A DNA stretch of 64,000 nt from Bostrychus sinensis (lineage: Eukaryota > Chordata > Actinopteri > Gobiiformes > Eleotridae), in assembly GCA_020698575.1 (NCBI GenBank), contig CM036247.1, forward strand, positions 7,695,756 to 7,759,755. Direction: 5' to 3'. How positions within the stretch are numbered: position 1 is the first letter of the stretch; every line of letters begins with the position of its first letter. Below are positions 22,850-32,106 of the stretch, in pieces. The translations under genes were made by a program, and so were the position numbers. The notes below the pieces were generated by a model that was not told the DNA's origin, ran no database searches, and worked only from the letters and a program-made list of their open reading frames with translations.

Positions 22850-23530
22850 ATGTGATTAGTTTTCTTTACATATAGGCATTTTTCCTGTTTATCTGACCTT
22901 GCTATTCCTGGAGCCTACACCCTTATCATTAGCAGGCTTGGTTGTACACTATTCAGCGCCATTCCTTGCCCATTTAGTCTGAGTACAGTACACCAGATTA
23001 CACGTCTTTTCCACACACAATTGCATGCTTTTAAACTGCCCCAGCTGCCATTACCGACGACTGACGGCTTCAGATGTGTGTGACTCACCAGCGCTGGCAC
23101 CATATAGGCTCCATACGGGAACGGCACGAAAATAAAAAATAAAAAACACCCCGGTCTTCTGTCTTTTATGGTTCAGCTCCTGTTCCCTCCCTTATGGCCT
23201 AATCAAAGCACCGGTACAGCAGCAGGATGTGACGGCTGTAACACATGCCATCTCACTCCCACCATTATAAAGTCGGGGGCCGTTCGAGGGGCCCCATTAT
23301 GGATATTGATTTGCTTGTTTGCTCCCCGCGTGGTGCAGAAGGAGCACAGAGGGAGAGCCGGATTTCTAACCCCTTTATGTGACATTGGCCTAAAAGCCGA
23401 CGTGTTTTAAAACAGCGGGAGGTGGACTCTGGAGAATTATACAGCAATGCAATATACAGCAGAGAATATACAGGAAAAAGTGGACAGAGCTTTGGCATTG
23501 GTTTTAGGGAATCTATGAGAATGGAGAATA
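22850..23530. other. Intronic sequence without identified elements
   Basis: Balanced composition around 23030-23420. No splice-bounded exon or known protein similarity was recognised. Confidence 0.35.
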
Positions 23531-23549
23531 AGATGGTTAGTTAGTTAGG

Positions 23550-24010
23550 GTTAGTCCGGGTTTAGACCTCGCATAGTCCTGGTTTAGACCTGGTTTAGAC
23601 CTGGTTTGACCTGATTTAGAACTAGTTTATTTCTGATTTAGACATGTTTCTTTCTGGTTTGGTTCTGCTTTTAAATCAGGTTTAGTTCTGGTTTTAGATC
23701 TGGTTTAGGTCTGGTGTTAGATCTGGTTTAGACCTGGTTTATTCCTGGTTTAGACCTGGTTTTATTCTTTTTTTTTTCTTGGTTTTATTTCTGGTTTAGT
23801 TCTGGTTTTTGACCTGTTTTTTTCCTGGTTTTGTTCTGGCTTAGTGCTGTTTTTTTCCTGGTTTTATTCTTTTTTTAAATTTATTTTTTTTATTCCTGCT
23901 TTAGTTCTGGTTTTTGACCTGGTTTATTTCTGGTTTTGTTCTGGTTTTTGACCTGTTTTTTTCCTGGTTTAGACCTGGTTTTGATCTGGTTTAGTTGTGG
24001 TTTTAGACTT
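23550..24010 (+). repeat. GGTTTAGACCT minisatellite
   Basis: Units such as CTGGTTTAGACCTGG and CTGGTTTTTGACCTG, with T-run expansions, match the 3906-4710 array. Confidence 0.85.
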
Positions 24011-24041
24011 GGTTTATTCCTTGTTTAATCCCCTCTCAAAA

Positions 24042-24136
24042 CCTTACACTTGCCCATTTTCCTGCTTCTAACACTTCACATACATTTTGTCCTCAAAGTT
24101 GATGTGTTAGGAGCAGAAAAATGGGCAAGTGTAAGG
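24042..24136. repeat. Foldback hairpin with 33-bp arms
   Basis: The left arm (24042-24074) begins CCTTACACTTGCCCATTTT. The right arm (24104-24136) is its reverse complement at 31 of 33 positions, separated by 29 bases. One arm recurs alone at 45421-45452. Confidence 0.85.
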
Positions 24137-24290
24137 ATTTGAGCTTTATTATGAAGAAATCAGTGAGTTGCAGCATTGCAAACATGTGCTAGGTCAAACC
24201 CTGTAGTAAATATATAGTTGTAAGAAACATATAGTTACTAACCTTATTGATCTAAGGTGGTTTATAAACAGTTTTAGTCCACATCAATTC

Positions 24291-24836
24291 TTTAAAGGTC
24301 TTATATGCTGCTTTTTCAGGCTTTTTGAAAACGTTTTGGACACCTTTGTATTATTTAGCATTTTATGACTTATTAAAATCATGTATGTGTATGGAAAACG
24401 TCTTTTGGGGAGCTGTTGTTTTGACTTAGCAGATAACGCTTGGATTAGGTGTCCGTCGCCCCCTGCTGGCAATGGTGAGGACTGGACAGAGCATAAAATT
24501 AATGGATAAAAAAATTGAATAATTAGCATGGCTATTAGCAACATGATGCTAACAGATAGATAAATGAACTGATTGCTTCGCAGTGACAGAGGTTTAAGGC
24601 TGAAATGATCAGAACGAATCCGGTGATGATGTATGGGCTTTAGAAACACACAGGAGCACTTCCTGGTTTCACTTCCTGAGCGTTTTCAGCTCTTGAGAAG
24701 GGACGTCCTCAGTAAACAGTATTACTCAAACAAGCAGTGAATGAAACAAAATACTACTCCAGGTTTATTTCTGAGATGGACACAACATTATAACAGGGTT
24801 ACAAAAAGATTATTTAGCAAAACAGCAGCCCTTTAA
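24291..24836 (+). mobile_element. Family A foldback element, most complete copy (546 bp)
   Basis: The left end is TTTAAAGGTCTTATATGCTG and the right end is AAAACAGCAGCCCTTTAA, giving short inverted ends. The interior carries CGCCCCCTGCTGGCAATGG, AGCAACATGATGCTAACAG and GAGCACTTCCTGGTTTCAC. No coding capacity. Other copies are at 11200-11663, 15233-15722, 21524-21896, 29946-30788, 41798-42270 and 47672-48503. Confidence 0.85.
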
Positions 24837-24839
24837 GCA

Positions 24840-25665
24840 AACTGAAACCAATTTCTACAAAGTAATAAGAAATAAGTAAAAAAATAAATAACCAATATGT
24901 AATCTTGTAGCCACAGCTCATTCTGTTCTTGTTTTTTCAATTGTCAATGGCAGCCAGTGTTTACATGACCTTCTTAAGAATAAACATGAACATTTTATTC
25001 TCTCCAACCTTCCTATCACTTCCTGCCTTATGTCCTATAATGTGTCCAATCTATAGTCCTGTACCCGAGTCTAAATATAATTGTCCTCTTGTCTCCAATC
25101 AGATTGTGTTTCTGTTTGCCCGCTCCGTCTACATTACGTCCTGTAGCTGTGAGGGTGACCGGTGTAAACAGCCAACAACGTGAAGGTGAGATCTCATTTC
25201 CTATCGCCCCAGACAGAAAATCAAGCCACTATTAACCCCATAGTGAACCAGCAATGTCCACTTTACAACTTAATTAACAGAGGTGAGGGATCAGAGCGAT
25301 CGATCCCTGCCTAACGCTGGATACGTGACCCCGGGGCCACAGCCACAGCCATCGATTAACCACATCACCAGCGTTTATGTACAACTTTTAACTCCTAACT
25401 TTTGGCCCATGACAAGAAAAGAGAAAAAAAAGTCATAAACAAACATTAGTCAAACAGAATTCAACTTACTATTGAAGTTATATTTCTGTTAGGATTTTGG
25501 CTTCCATATTAGATAATGAGTATTTTAAATAAATACATGAAAAAAATATTTCTAAATGATAGGTATAGCAAATTTGTTTGAGGCATTACCAGAATGATTC
25601 ACTGTATTTAAGTCATTTTTAACCCTTGCATCAAAAAGCCCACAAATTCTGGCAACATTTATAAA
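24840..25665. other. Intronic sequence without identified elements
   Basis: I see no gene or clear repeat family. The section 25180-25380 is less AT-rich. Confidence 0.35.
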
Positions 25666-26092
25666 AGGGGTGTAACAATATAGGGGTGTAACTGTATCAA
25701 TGTATTGATTTTTTTCCTATGATACAACTACATCAATACACATGAAGTATTCATCGATAATATCAGGAAATATCGAAATTAGAAATTTGTATGGTAAAAT
25801 AAAACCAGATATGGCTTTTATGGAGATAAATTTTGTGTTTCTAATTAAATAAAATGCTATATTCAACATTTTCTTCGCTCTCTGTCATGCTGGACATCAT
25901 CAACCCCGACTGTGGTGCTACATTTGAGAGTAAACTTTTATGATTTTTGGCAAAAAGTTGCTGTATCAATTATCGATATGAAGGTGTTGAATCGTATCGA
26001 ATCGTTCCAAATTAGCCAATATCGTTCTTGAATCGGAACACTTCTAATCGATACATATCGTATCGTTGCAAAAACATAACATTACACCCCTA
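25666..26092. mobile_element. hAT-like MITE, AGGGGTGTAAC family, complete
   Basis: It starts AGGGGTGTAAC and ends GTTGCAAAAACATAACATTA followed by CACCCCTA. Flanks TTTATAAA and GTTATAAA match at 7 of 8. The interior is rich in ATCGATA and CGTATCGT motifs. The phrase TAGGGGTGTAAC occurs a second time at about 25682, so the left end is partly duplicated. Confidence 0.8.
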
Positions 26093-26120
26093 GTTATAAA
26101 TAATACTAAATACTAATAAA

Positions 26121-26143
26121 CTACTACTACTACTACTTCTAAC

Positions 26144-26180
<37 letters not shown>
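26121..26180. repeat. CTA then AAT trinucleotide microsatellites
   Basis: A short (CTA)n at 26121-26137 is followed by (AAT)n at about 26144-26180. Confidence 0.9.
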
Positions 26181-26181
<1 letters not shown>

Positions 26182-27970
26182 AAAAAATGCAACATCTACT
26201 ACTACTGATACTATTAATATTGTTAATGTTGTTATTGATATTAATCTCTGTACTGGGTAAAAAAGTTGTATGCATTTGACCCATGTTATAATTTGCTATA
26301 AACCCATGCTACAGTATATCATGGGCACTCAATGTTTTCAATGTATGCATTTATTAAGGATGTTGAGGGAACACAGCAAACTGTGTATGTCAGATTGTCC
26401 TATAAAAAGAAAATATATATGCTAATATCAGATGCTAATATCAGAGGAGCTAAAATGACTCTATTCAGTAAGAAACAAGTTCACTCCAAACACTGAATAC
26501 TCAGCTTAAAGCAGCAAAGTTTTACTAAAGCCACATAATAATAATGCATCGGTCTTACATAATGTTTTTGTCAGTATAAAGTCACTTTACAATTAGGTGC
26601 ATTATTCACTCACTGCTCTGTCACATTTGATGGTGGTGATGGTGAGGCATGGGGCAGACTGACAGAGACGTGGCTGCCATTCTGTGCCAACGGCCTCTCT
26701 GACCGCCCTTTATACAGGCAAGGTGGATAAAGTCTTGCTCATAGACACAGCAGCGCAGTATGAACTGAGAAGAGTGGGATTTAAATCAGCATCCTTCTGG
26801 TTATAGGACTACCACTCTACCCGACATTGTAACAACATTATAATAATTTAACCAGCTCCAAGTTGACTTGAGGTGAGCAACTACAGGGAAAAGGCCTACA
26901 TACTGCAACTAAAATTTACAAACAAATAATTAAAAGGCTGGGCACCAACAGAAACATCAAAAAGTAATGCGTAAAAGTAATATTGCACACAACAGGCACA
27001 CAGTATATAAAGAGCAGATGAAGCCTTATGTGTGCTTAAGAGTTACATAATGTTGTTTACATGGCCTGTGTTTTCAATGTTAAATGTTTAAATCTGCTCT
27101 GTTACTCTCCTCTCAGTGTCCCTCTCTGTCCTGAATGTTTAACACACACACACAGAGAGAGAGCAGTGGTGCAGCCCGGTCTCATTGTTAGCTTTGGCCC
27201 GAGCGGCAGGGAAGGAGGTGGGGGGCTGGCACACTCCCTCGCCCCTGGCATATGGTGCATGTCCCTGGCCCGATGGTGCGTTTGTCGCTCCCTGACCTGC
27301 GCCGCAGTAACAGCAGCGAGGTCCTGAACAGACCTCGGCTTCCCAAAGTAACAAGGAAGACATGTCTTCTCTAACCTCAGACACCCTTGCACTTCCATGA
27401 ATTATGGATCCGCTGCAAATGGTAACAATGCTCAGCCGTAGCCCATTGCAAAACCTTACACTTCCAATCCGCAACAGACCCGGGCTGCATATTAAACTTT
27501 AATTTGTATTACTTTCAGCTTCACAAAAGACAAGAAAGTGAGGAAATCTGGGCAGACAGTGTGCATATGTTAAACGTGTTCTCTGTGGTGGATTTCTCTT
27601 CTTTTTTTTCATTTGCTCCTTGTTAAGGCAAAGGTTTTTACTCTAGCTATATGTCTCAATGTAATACAAATTTAATGGTATTTTGACAATGGAGCACTTC
27701 TGGACTCAGTACAATATATTCAGCTGTAGAGAAGAATAAGAAGCAGCAGCCTATATGTTACTGTGCCTGATGCAGAAGACTGAGGGTTGTTATAAAAGCT
27801 TGGTAGTAGTTAGCAAAAAGTGATGTACAATGAGAAAATGTTCATTATTACGCAAACAAATTTACATTTTGGATTGCATTTCTTGCTAGAACTAGTGCTA
27901 TAGTATAAGGAAAAGAACCATGAGACAGAGACTGTTGTGTAGTTGTTTAGTAGCTTTAGACCGTCCTTCA
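26181..27970. other. Intronic sequence without identified elements
   Basis: I see no gene. A short CA/GA repeat lies at 27143-27165. The section 27060-27480 is GC-richer with overlapping open frames on both strands, but no recognisable protein or splice signals. Confidence 0.35.
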
Positions 27971-28004
27971 CCTGTATAAATACAACTCTGAAAAGCTTCT
28001 TTAC

Positions 28005-28240
28005 AAGGCATGCCCCTGGCAAGTTCTGACTTAAAGTTACTTTCATTCAACCAGCAACCAAAGTTTTTTTTTTTTTTAAATCAGAAATGACACAGGCTTC
28101 TCCCAAAGATAATAAGACGATGTACAAGAGGTATTATTGTGGAAAAAAATATTTCTCAGCTTGAAAAGTGGCATGTTGGTTGAATGAAAGTAACTTTAAG
28201 TCAGAATTTGCCAGGGGTATGAATCATTTCGGCTTCACTG
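28005..28240. mobile_element. Foldback element with about 48-bp arms, probably Tc1/mariner-derived
   Basis: The left arm (about 28011-28058) and right arm (about 28174-28220) are inverted: CTGACTTAAAGTTACTTTCA on the left and TGAAAGTAACTTTAAGTCAG on the right, with CCCCTGGCAA / TTGCCAGGGG outside. The right end runs through CGGCTTCACTGTATA, consistent with a TA target. The left outer end is degraded. Confidence 0.7.
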
Positions 28241-28499
28241 TATATGGTATTACAGTGCAAACTTATGTTGTATTTGGTTTGTCAAGATGAGAACAATAGA
28301 TTGCTATTAAAGTAATTATAAATGTGTGTTCTTCCAAAAGAACTATTAATTCTTCTGAACCTTCACCTTGACCTTAAACTCTAGACCACAAATACTGCAC
28401 ACTTTCAATAGATGCCAATACACACAGAGCACTTAGAGGAACTTAGTGCCATGAACTGCCCACCCAATATTCAGGTCTTTAAACTACCAAACCATTCAA

Positions 28500-28545
28500 G
28501 TGTAAGATTGAACTTTATTAATCTCACAAGCAGAGAAATTCACTA
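28500..28545 (-). mobile_element. Short LINE 3' tail fragment
   Basis: On the minus strand it reads GTGAATTTCTCTGCTTGTGA and then GATTAATAAAGTTCAAT, resembling the ATTTC...TGTG...ATAAAGT tail of fish LINEs, as at 35245-35275. Confidence 0.35.
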
Positions 28546-28564
28546 TTTTCACTGCTGATAGAAA

Positions 28565-28870
28565 CTGGATAGGAACTCTGTGACGTAAGCATCGCGATGT
28601 TATGTACGGAACATCCAGCAGCTACTACAAACCAAAACAAACCACTAGCATGAAGAGAGAAGACGGCCAGATCACACCGTTTATTGCTGGAATAAGCATA
28701 ATGAAGTGACACATTTGCTGTATAATGTCCATGCTTGGGAGGTTTACAGAGAGAGTGAGGATCCAGAGAAAAGTGGAGCACCACAGACTAAAAAAAAAAA
28801 GCCGATGCTGTACATACATGAACATAAGTAACATGCATCTCCAACTACGTCACAGAATAGTTCCTATGCT
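28565..28870. repeat. Inverted-repeat element with TGTGACGTA arms
   Basis: The left part ATAGGAACTCTGTGACGTAA (from about 28569) and the reverse complement of the right part, CATAGGAACTATTCTGTGAC then GTAGTTGGAGATGCATGTTA (28820-28863), pair imperfectly. It is probably a miniature element; the family was not identified. Confidence 0.5.
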
Positions 28871-29255
28871 GCTGGAAAGTTCCTGCTCTGAAGTAGGAGC
28901 TAAAAAGCTTAAAGGAACTATGGACTCATGTGCGACAAAACAGGGTAGTTCCTCAAAAGGTCATAGCTACTGTCAGAACAGCAAAATGTTCCTGCGAAAA
29001 GGGCCTGGCTTAATCGGTAACACTCTTTCTCTCTTTAATTCTACAGCCATAAAAGTGTATTTGATTGCCCAGCATTAATCATATTTTGTATCAAAGTGAG
29101 TGTGACATTAAGACAGTGCTGTGACATTTAAAGCCAAAGTCTCAACAGGAAAAACATGACTCTGCATTTATGGTTTCTCAGGAAATGACATTCAGAGAAG
29201 TCATCCACAGCCTTCTGCAAACCACTGAACAAGGAAGTGAAGAAAAAGTGCTCAC

Positions 29256-29513
29256 CAGTGCTGTCGTCGTACACCACCGTCACCGTCTTCCATTTGAAGA
29301 AGTGGACCAGGTCGAGGATGGCCCGGCTCAGGGAGGAGAAGTCCGGGTACAGGCTCACGTAGAACACGTCGCGGTTGTCCGAGACCTGGTGCTTCCACTT
29401 GGTCTGGATGTGAGGCACCCCCAGAGCGTTACAGATGGACTGGACCGCGTTGGCCGACGAGCTGTGGGACGGACCGAAGATGGCCGCCACTCCCAGAGAG
29501 AGCTGGTCACAGG
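29256..29513 (-). CDS. grik2: grik2 exon 3 (kainate receptor GluK2, amino-terminal domain part)
   Basis: This 258-bp exon starts after a TTCAG acceptor (29515-29514) and ends before GTGAGC (29255 onward). With the single G carried from the upstream exon it opens as A-CDQLSLGVAAIFGPSHSSSA. It continues through SICNALGVPHIQTKWKH and ends VTVVYDDST plus one base of Gly. It encodes the second part of the extracellular LIVBP-like domain, roughly residues 95-180 of mammalian GluK2, which helps determine subunit assembly. The SLGVAAIFGPSHSSSANAVQ version is the GluK2 form as I recall the family (GluK1 and GluK3 differ here). The size is that expected for this exon in vertebrate kainate receptor genes. 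No frameshift or stop is present. Confidence 0.96.
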
Positions 29514-29945
29514 CTGAACACAGAGACATCGGATTAAGCTTTTAGTACATAAAAGATGCAGTGTGTGGTATGCAAGACTCAACAATCCTACTCTGAGCAG
29601 CATTGCTATTTTTTTTTTTTTTACTTAATTTCATTGCTGATTTTGTACAAGGAAATGTAACTAGAGCTAGACCCAAATAAAAACTAGGCGGCAGGCCACT
29701 AACTGCCCCAGTTACCAGCATTGCATACTGCCGTTGTGTCCTTGGGCAATAGACTTCAGCACCTTACTTAGAGTGACTGTGACACCAGTGCCTGTGTGTG
29801 ATTGTGTTTTTGCAGGTGTTCAGAGAGGCTGTTGGCATGGTATGGCTGCCATGTCTTTGTTAATGTGCCCCAAGACAGCTGTAAATCTAATCATTATTGT
29901 TATTAGTAGTAGTAGTAATAGTAGTACATCAGTTTAAGGTCTGTG

Positions 29946-30788
29946 GCTCTGTTATATTTTTTCAGGGGTTTTTGAATTAGTTTTGGACACCTTTGCATAG
30001 GGCTGGGTACTGTTAAATGATACCTTTGTGGTATCAAAAGAAAAGTTACGATACTACTGGTATCAGAAAAAAAGGTTTTTATTCGATACCAAATCTCAAT
30101 AGCTATAAATAACACAGAATAAATCATACAAACTAGTGGTTTTGACTCACAGCTAAGAAATTTGCTCCAAAAATTGGTCTTTTATTCAATATTACTGTGT
30201 TTTATGATTGTAGAAGATGAATTAACACACCATAGGTATCAGAAAAAAGTATCGCTCAGGTACTGGTATCAAAAACCAGGTATCGTTTTAGAACTGGTAC
30301 CAAAAAAATCTGCACTGTATCCAGCCCTACATTTGCACTAGTATTTCATCTTTTATAACATAAAATAATGTATATGTATTGAAAACATCCTAATTTGAGC
30401 AGCTTTTACTTTCAATTTACAGAAAATGCTTACATTAAGTGTCTGACACCCCCTGCTGGCAATCGGTGGGGACTTGCACACAGCATAATTAAGTTATTTA
30501 GAACTTATTAGCTAACATTAGACAAATGACGGCAATTTAAGCACTGAAATGATCAGAACAAGCCCAGTGACGGTGTCTGGGCTTTAGAAATGCGCAGGAG
30601 CACTTCTTGGTTTCTACATAGAGCTGTGAGACTGAGCGTTTACAGATCTTGAGACGAGGATGGCCTCAGCATACAGGATTACTCAAACATGCATGAAGGA
30701 AATAAAATACTACTCCAGGCCCATTTTTGAAGTGGAAATAATGTTAAAAGCTCAAAAAAGCCGATTTAGCTTAATAGGCAACCTTTAA
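29946..30788 (+). mobile_element. Family A foldback element split by a hAT-like MITE
   Basis: GGGTTTTTGAATTAGTTTTGGACACC on the left side continues, after the insertion, as TTTGCACTAGTATTTCATC and then CCCCCTGCTGGCAATCGG, CGGTGTCTGGGCTTTAGAA and the end AGGCAACCTTTAA. The uninterrupted version is seen at 15233-15722. Confidence 0.85.
29998..30329. mobile_element. 332-bp hAT-like MITE (TAGGGCTGGGTA family) nested in family A
   Basis: It starts TAGGGCTGGGTACTG and ends CTGTATCCAGCCCTA. Flanks are CCTTTGCA and CATTTGCA (7 of 8). It shares GGTATCATT / AATGATACC ends and GCGATACTTTTT motifs with 20740-21055, in inverse orientation. Confidence 0.88.
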
Positions 30789-30789
30789 T

Positions 30790-31689
30790 GGACCGGTAAA
30801 TCAAACTATAAGTAATGTATGTATCTAACATTGTTTGGATATACTGGATATTGTTAAAGATGAAGGTGTCACATGGGTCACATTCAGCTTGTTTACACTG
30901 GTTACATATGAAAGTCAACAGCGCATCTTCATATCCACAGACATGCACACTCTGATCATGTTATTTGATATAGGAGAGCCGGCTAAATCATTGAGACAGG
31001 ATATAATGGCCTGTAATTGATAAGAGACACAAAATGTCAGCTTGATGCACACACAAAACTGATAGATTATAGCAGTTTATTGGCTGTCTCTGGGGGCCAA
31101 ACAGGTCTTTGAATTACTGCCGCTGACTCATTACCTGGAACCAATCAATCGGCTGTGTTTACGTTTGAAGTGCTCTGCCATTTCTCTCGCGCCTGATTAT
31201 AATTGTCACAATCTTGAGCCGCTGCCTCAGACCAGGAGTGGATTTACAAGGCAAAAGAGCCGCAGCATATGGGCCCACACATATACCAGCATGCAGCATA
31301 GATGTTAGACCACTTCTTAAAATAGTCATCTCAGCTGTTAAATGTTGTTGCTGATGTGATTTTGGAAGCATTGGGATAAAGTGTAAGGTAAGGGTTGCTT
31401 TTGTAAACTCTAGTGGTCCCATGCCAGTGTACTCTTTGTGCCATTCCCGACCATAGATAAATACTGATGGCCCACTTTTGCCAAATCTTTCTGCAAAACA
31501 CTGCATGGTTTTCTGTGGCAATGTCAGAAGAGGGGGAAAAAAACTAAATTTTGATTTGTTTGTGAATGAGACAAAAGATTTGGAGACTAATAAACTTTGG
31601 CATCACCCATAAAAGCTTGCCAAGAGCTACTGAAGCCACAAATGCTAGCTGGGGTTTGAAGCCGTGAATGATAACATTGTGGTTTTAAT
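30790..31689. other. Intronic sequence without identified elements
   Basis: I see no gene or repeat family shared with the rest of the window. Confidence 0.35.
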
Positions 31690-32000
31690 TGGGGCTGGAA
31701 TCACGAGGTACCTCACGATATGATATCAAATACATGGCTCACGATACCAATAATATCACTATATGGCAGGTATTGCGATTATCGATATATTGCACACGGT
31801 AACATACAATATATCACTGTTTTTTCTTGTCTGTATTTATTGTGGTTTTGTGAATTATAGACAGCTATATAGATAAATGTCTTACATATTTGGGCTGATT
31901 CATACCACTGGAGTAGCAGAACTGTTTCATATTAGTATCAGTACAAAAATTTAATGCATCTATATCGAAAGTATCAGTACTTTGGTATTAATTCGCACAT
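31690..32000. mobile_element. Probable hAT-like MITE fragment with GGGGCTGGAATCACGAGGTA start
   Basis: The sequence opens GGGGCTGGAATCACGAGGTA and has interior ATATCGATA and CACGATATGATATC motifs typical of the TAGGGCTG families. The right end was not found. Confidence 0.4.
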
Positions 32001-32106
32001 CACTAAATTACAGACTTAAATAAACAAGAAACTACACTTCCTGTTCCCTGTCTTCATAATCACACTTACCATATAAAAATAACATTTGAGAGTACATTTT
32101 TAACAT

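Larger units (their letters stand above)
275..29255 (-). other. grik2: grik2 intron between exons 3 and 4 (about 29 kb)
   Basis: The intron is defined by the GTGAGC donor after 29256 and the CCCCAG acceptor before 274. It carries no recognisable coding exon. It is filled with repeats listed separately: hAT-like miniature elements, family A foldback elements, SINE-like copies, RTE-like relics and minisatellites. Confidence 0.9.

Noticed and set aside
27061..27474. Overlapping open frames on both strands near 27.1-27.5 kb
   Set aside because: The frames are explained by GC-richer composition. No protein family was recognised.
29128..29255. Continuation of the exon 3 frame beyond the splice donor
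   Set aside because: It follows a good GTGAGC donor and matches no kainate receptor sequence.
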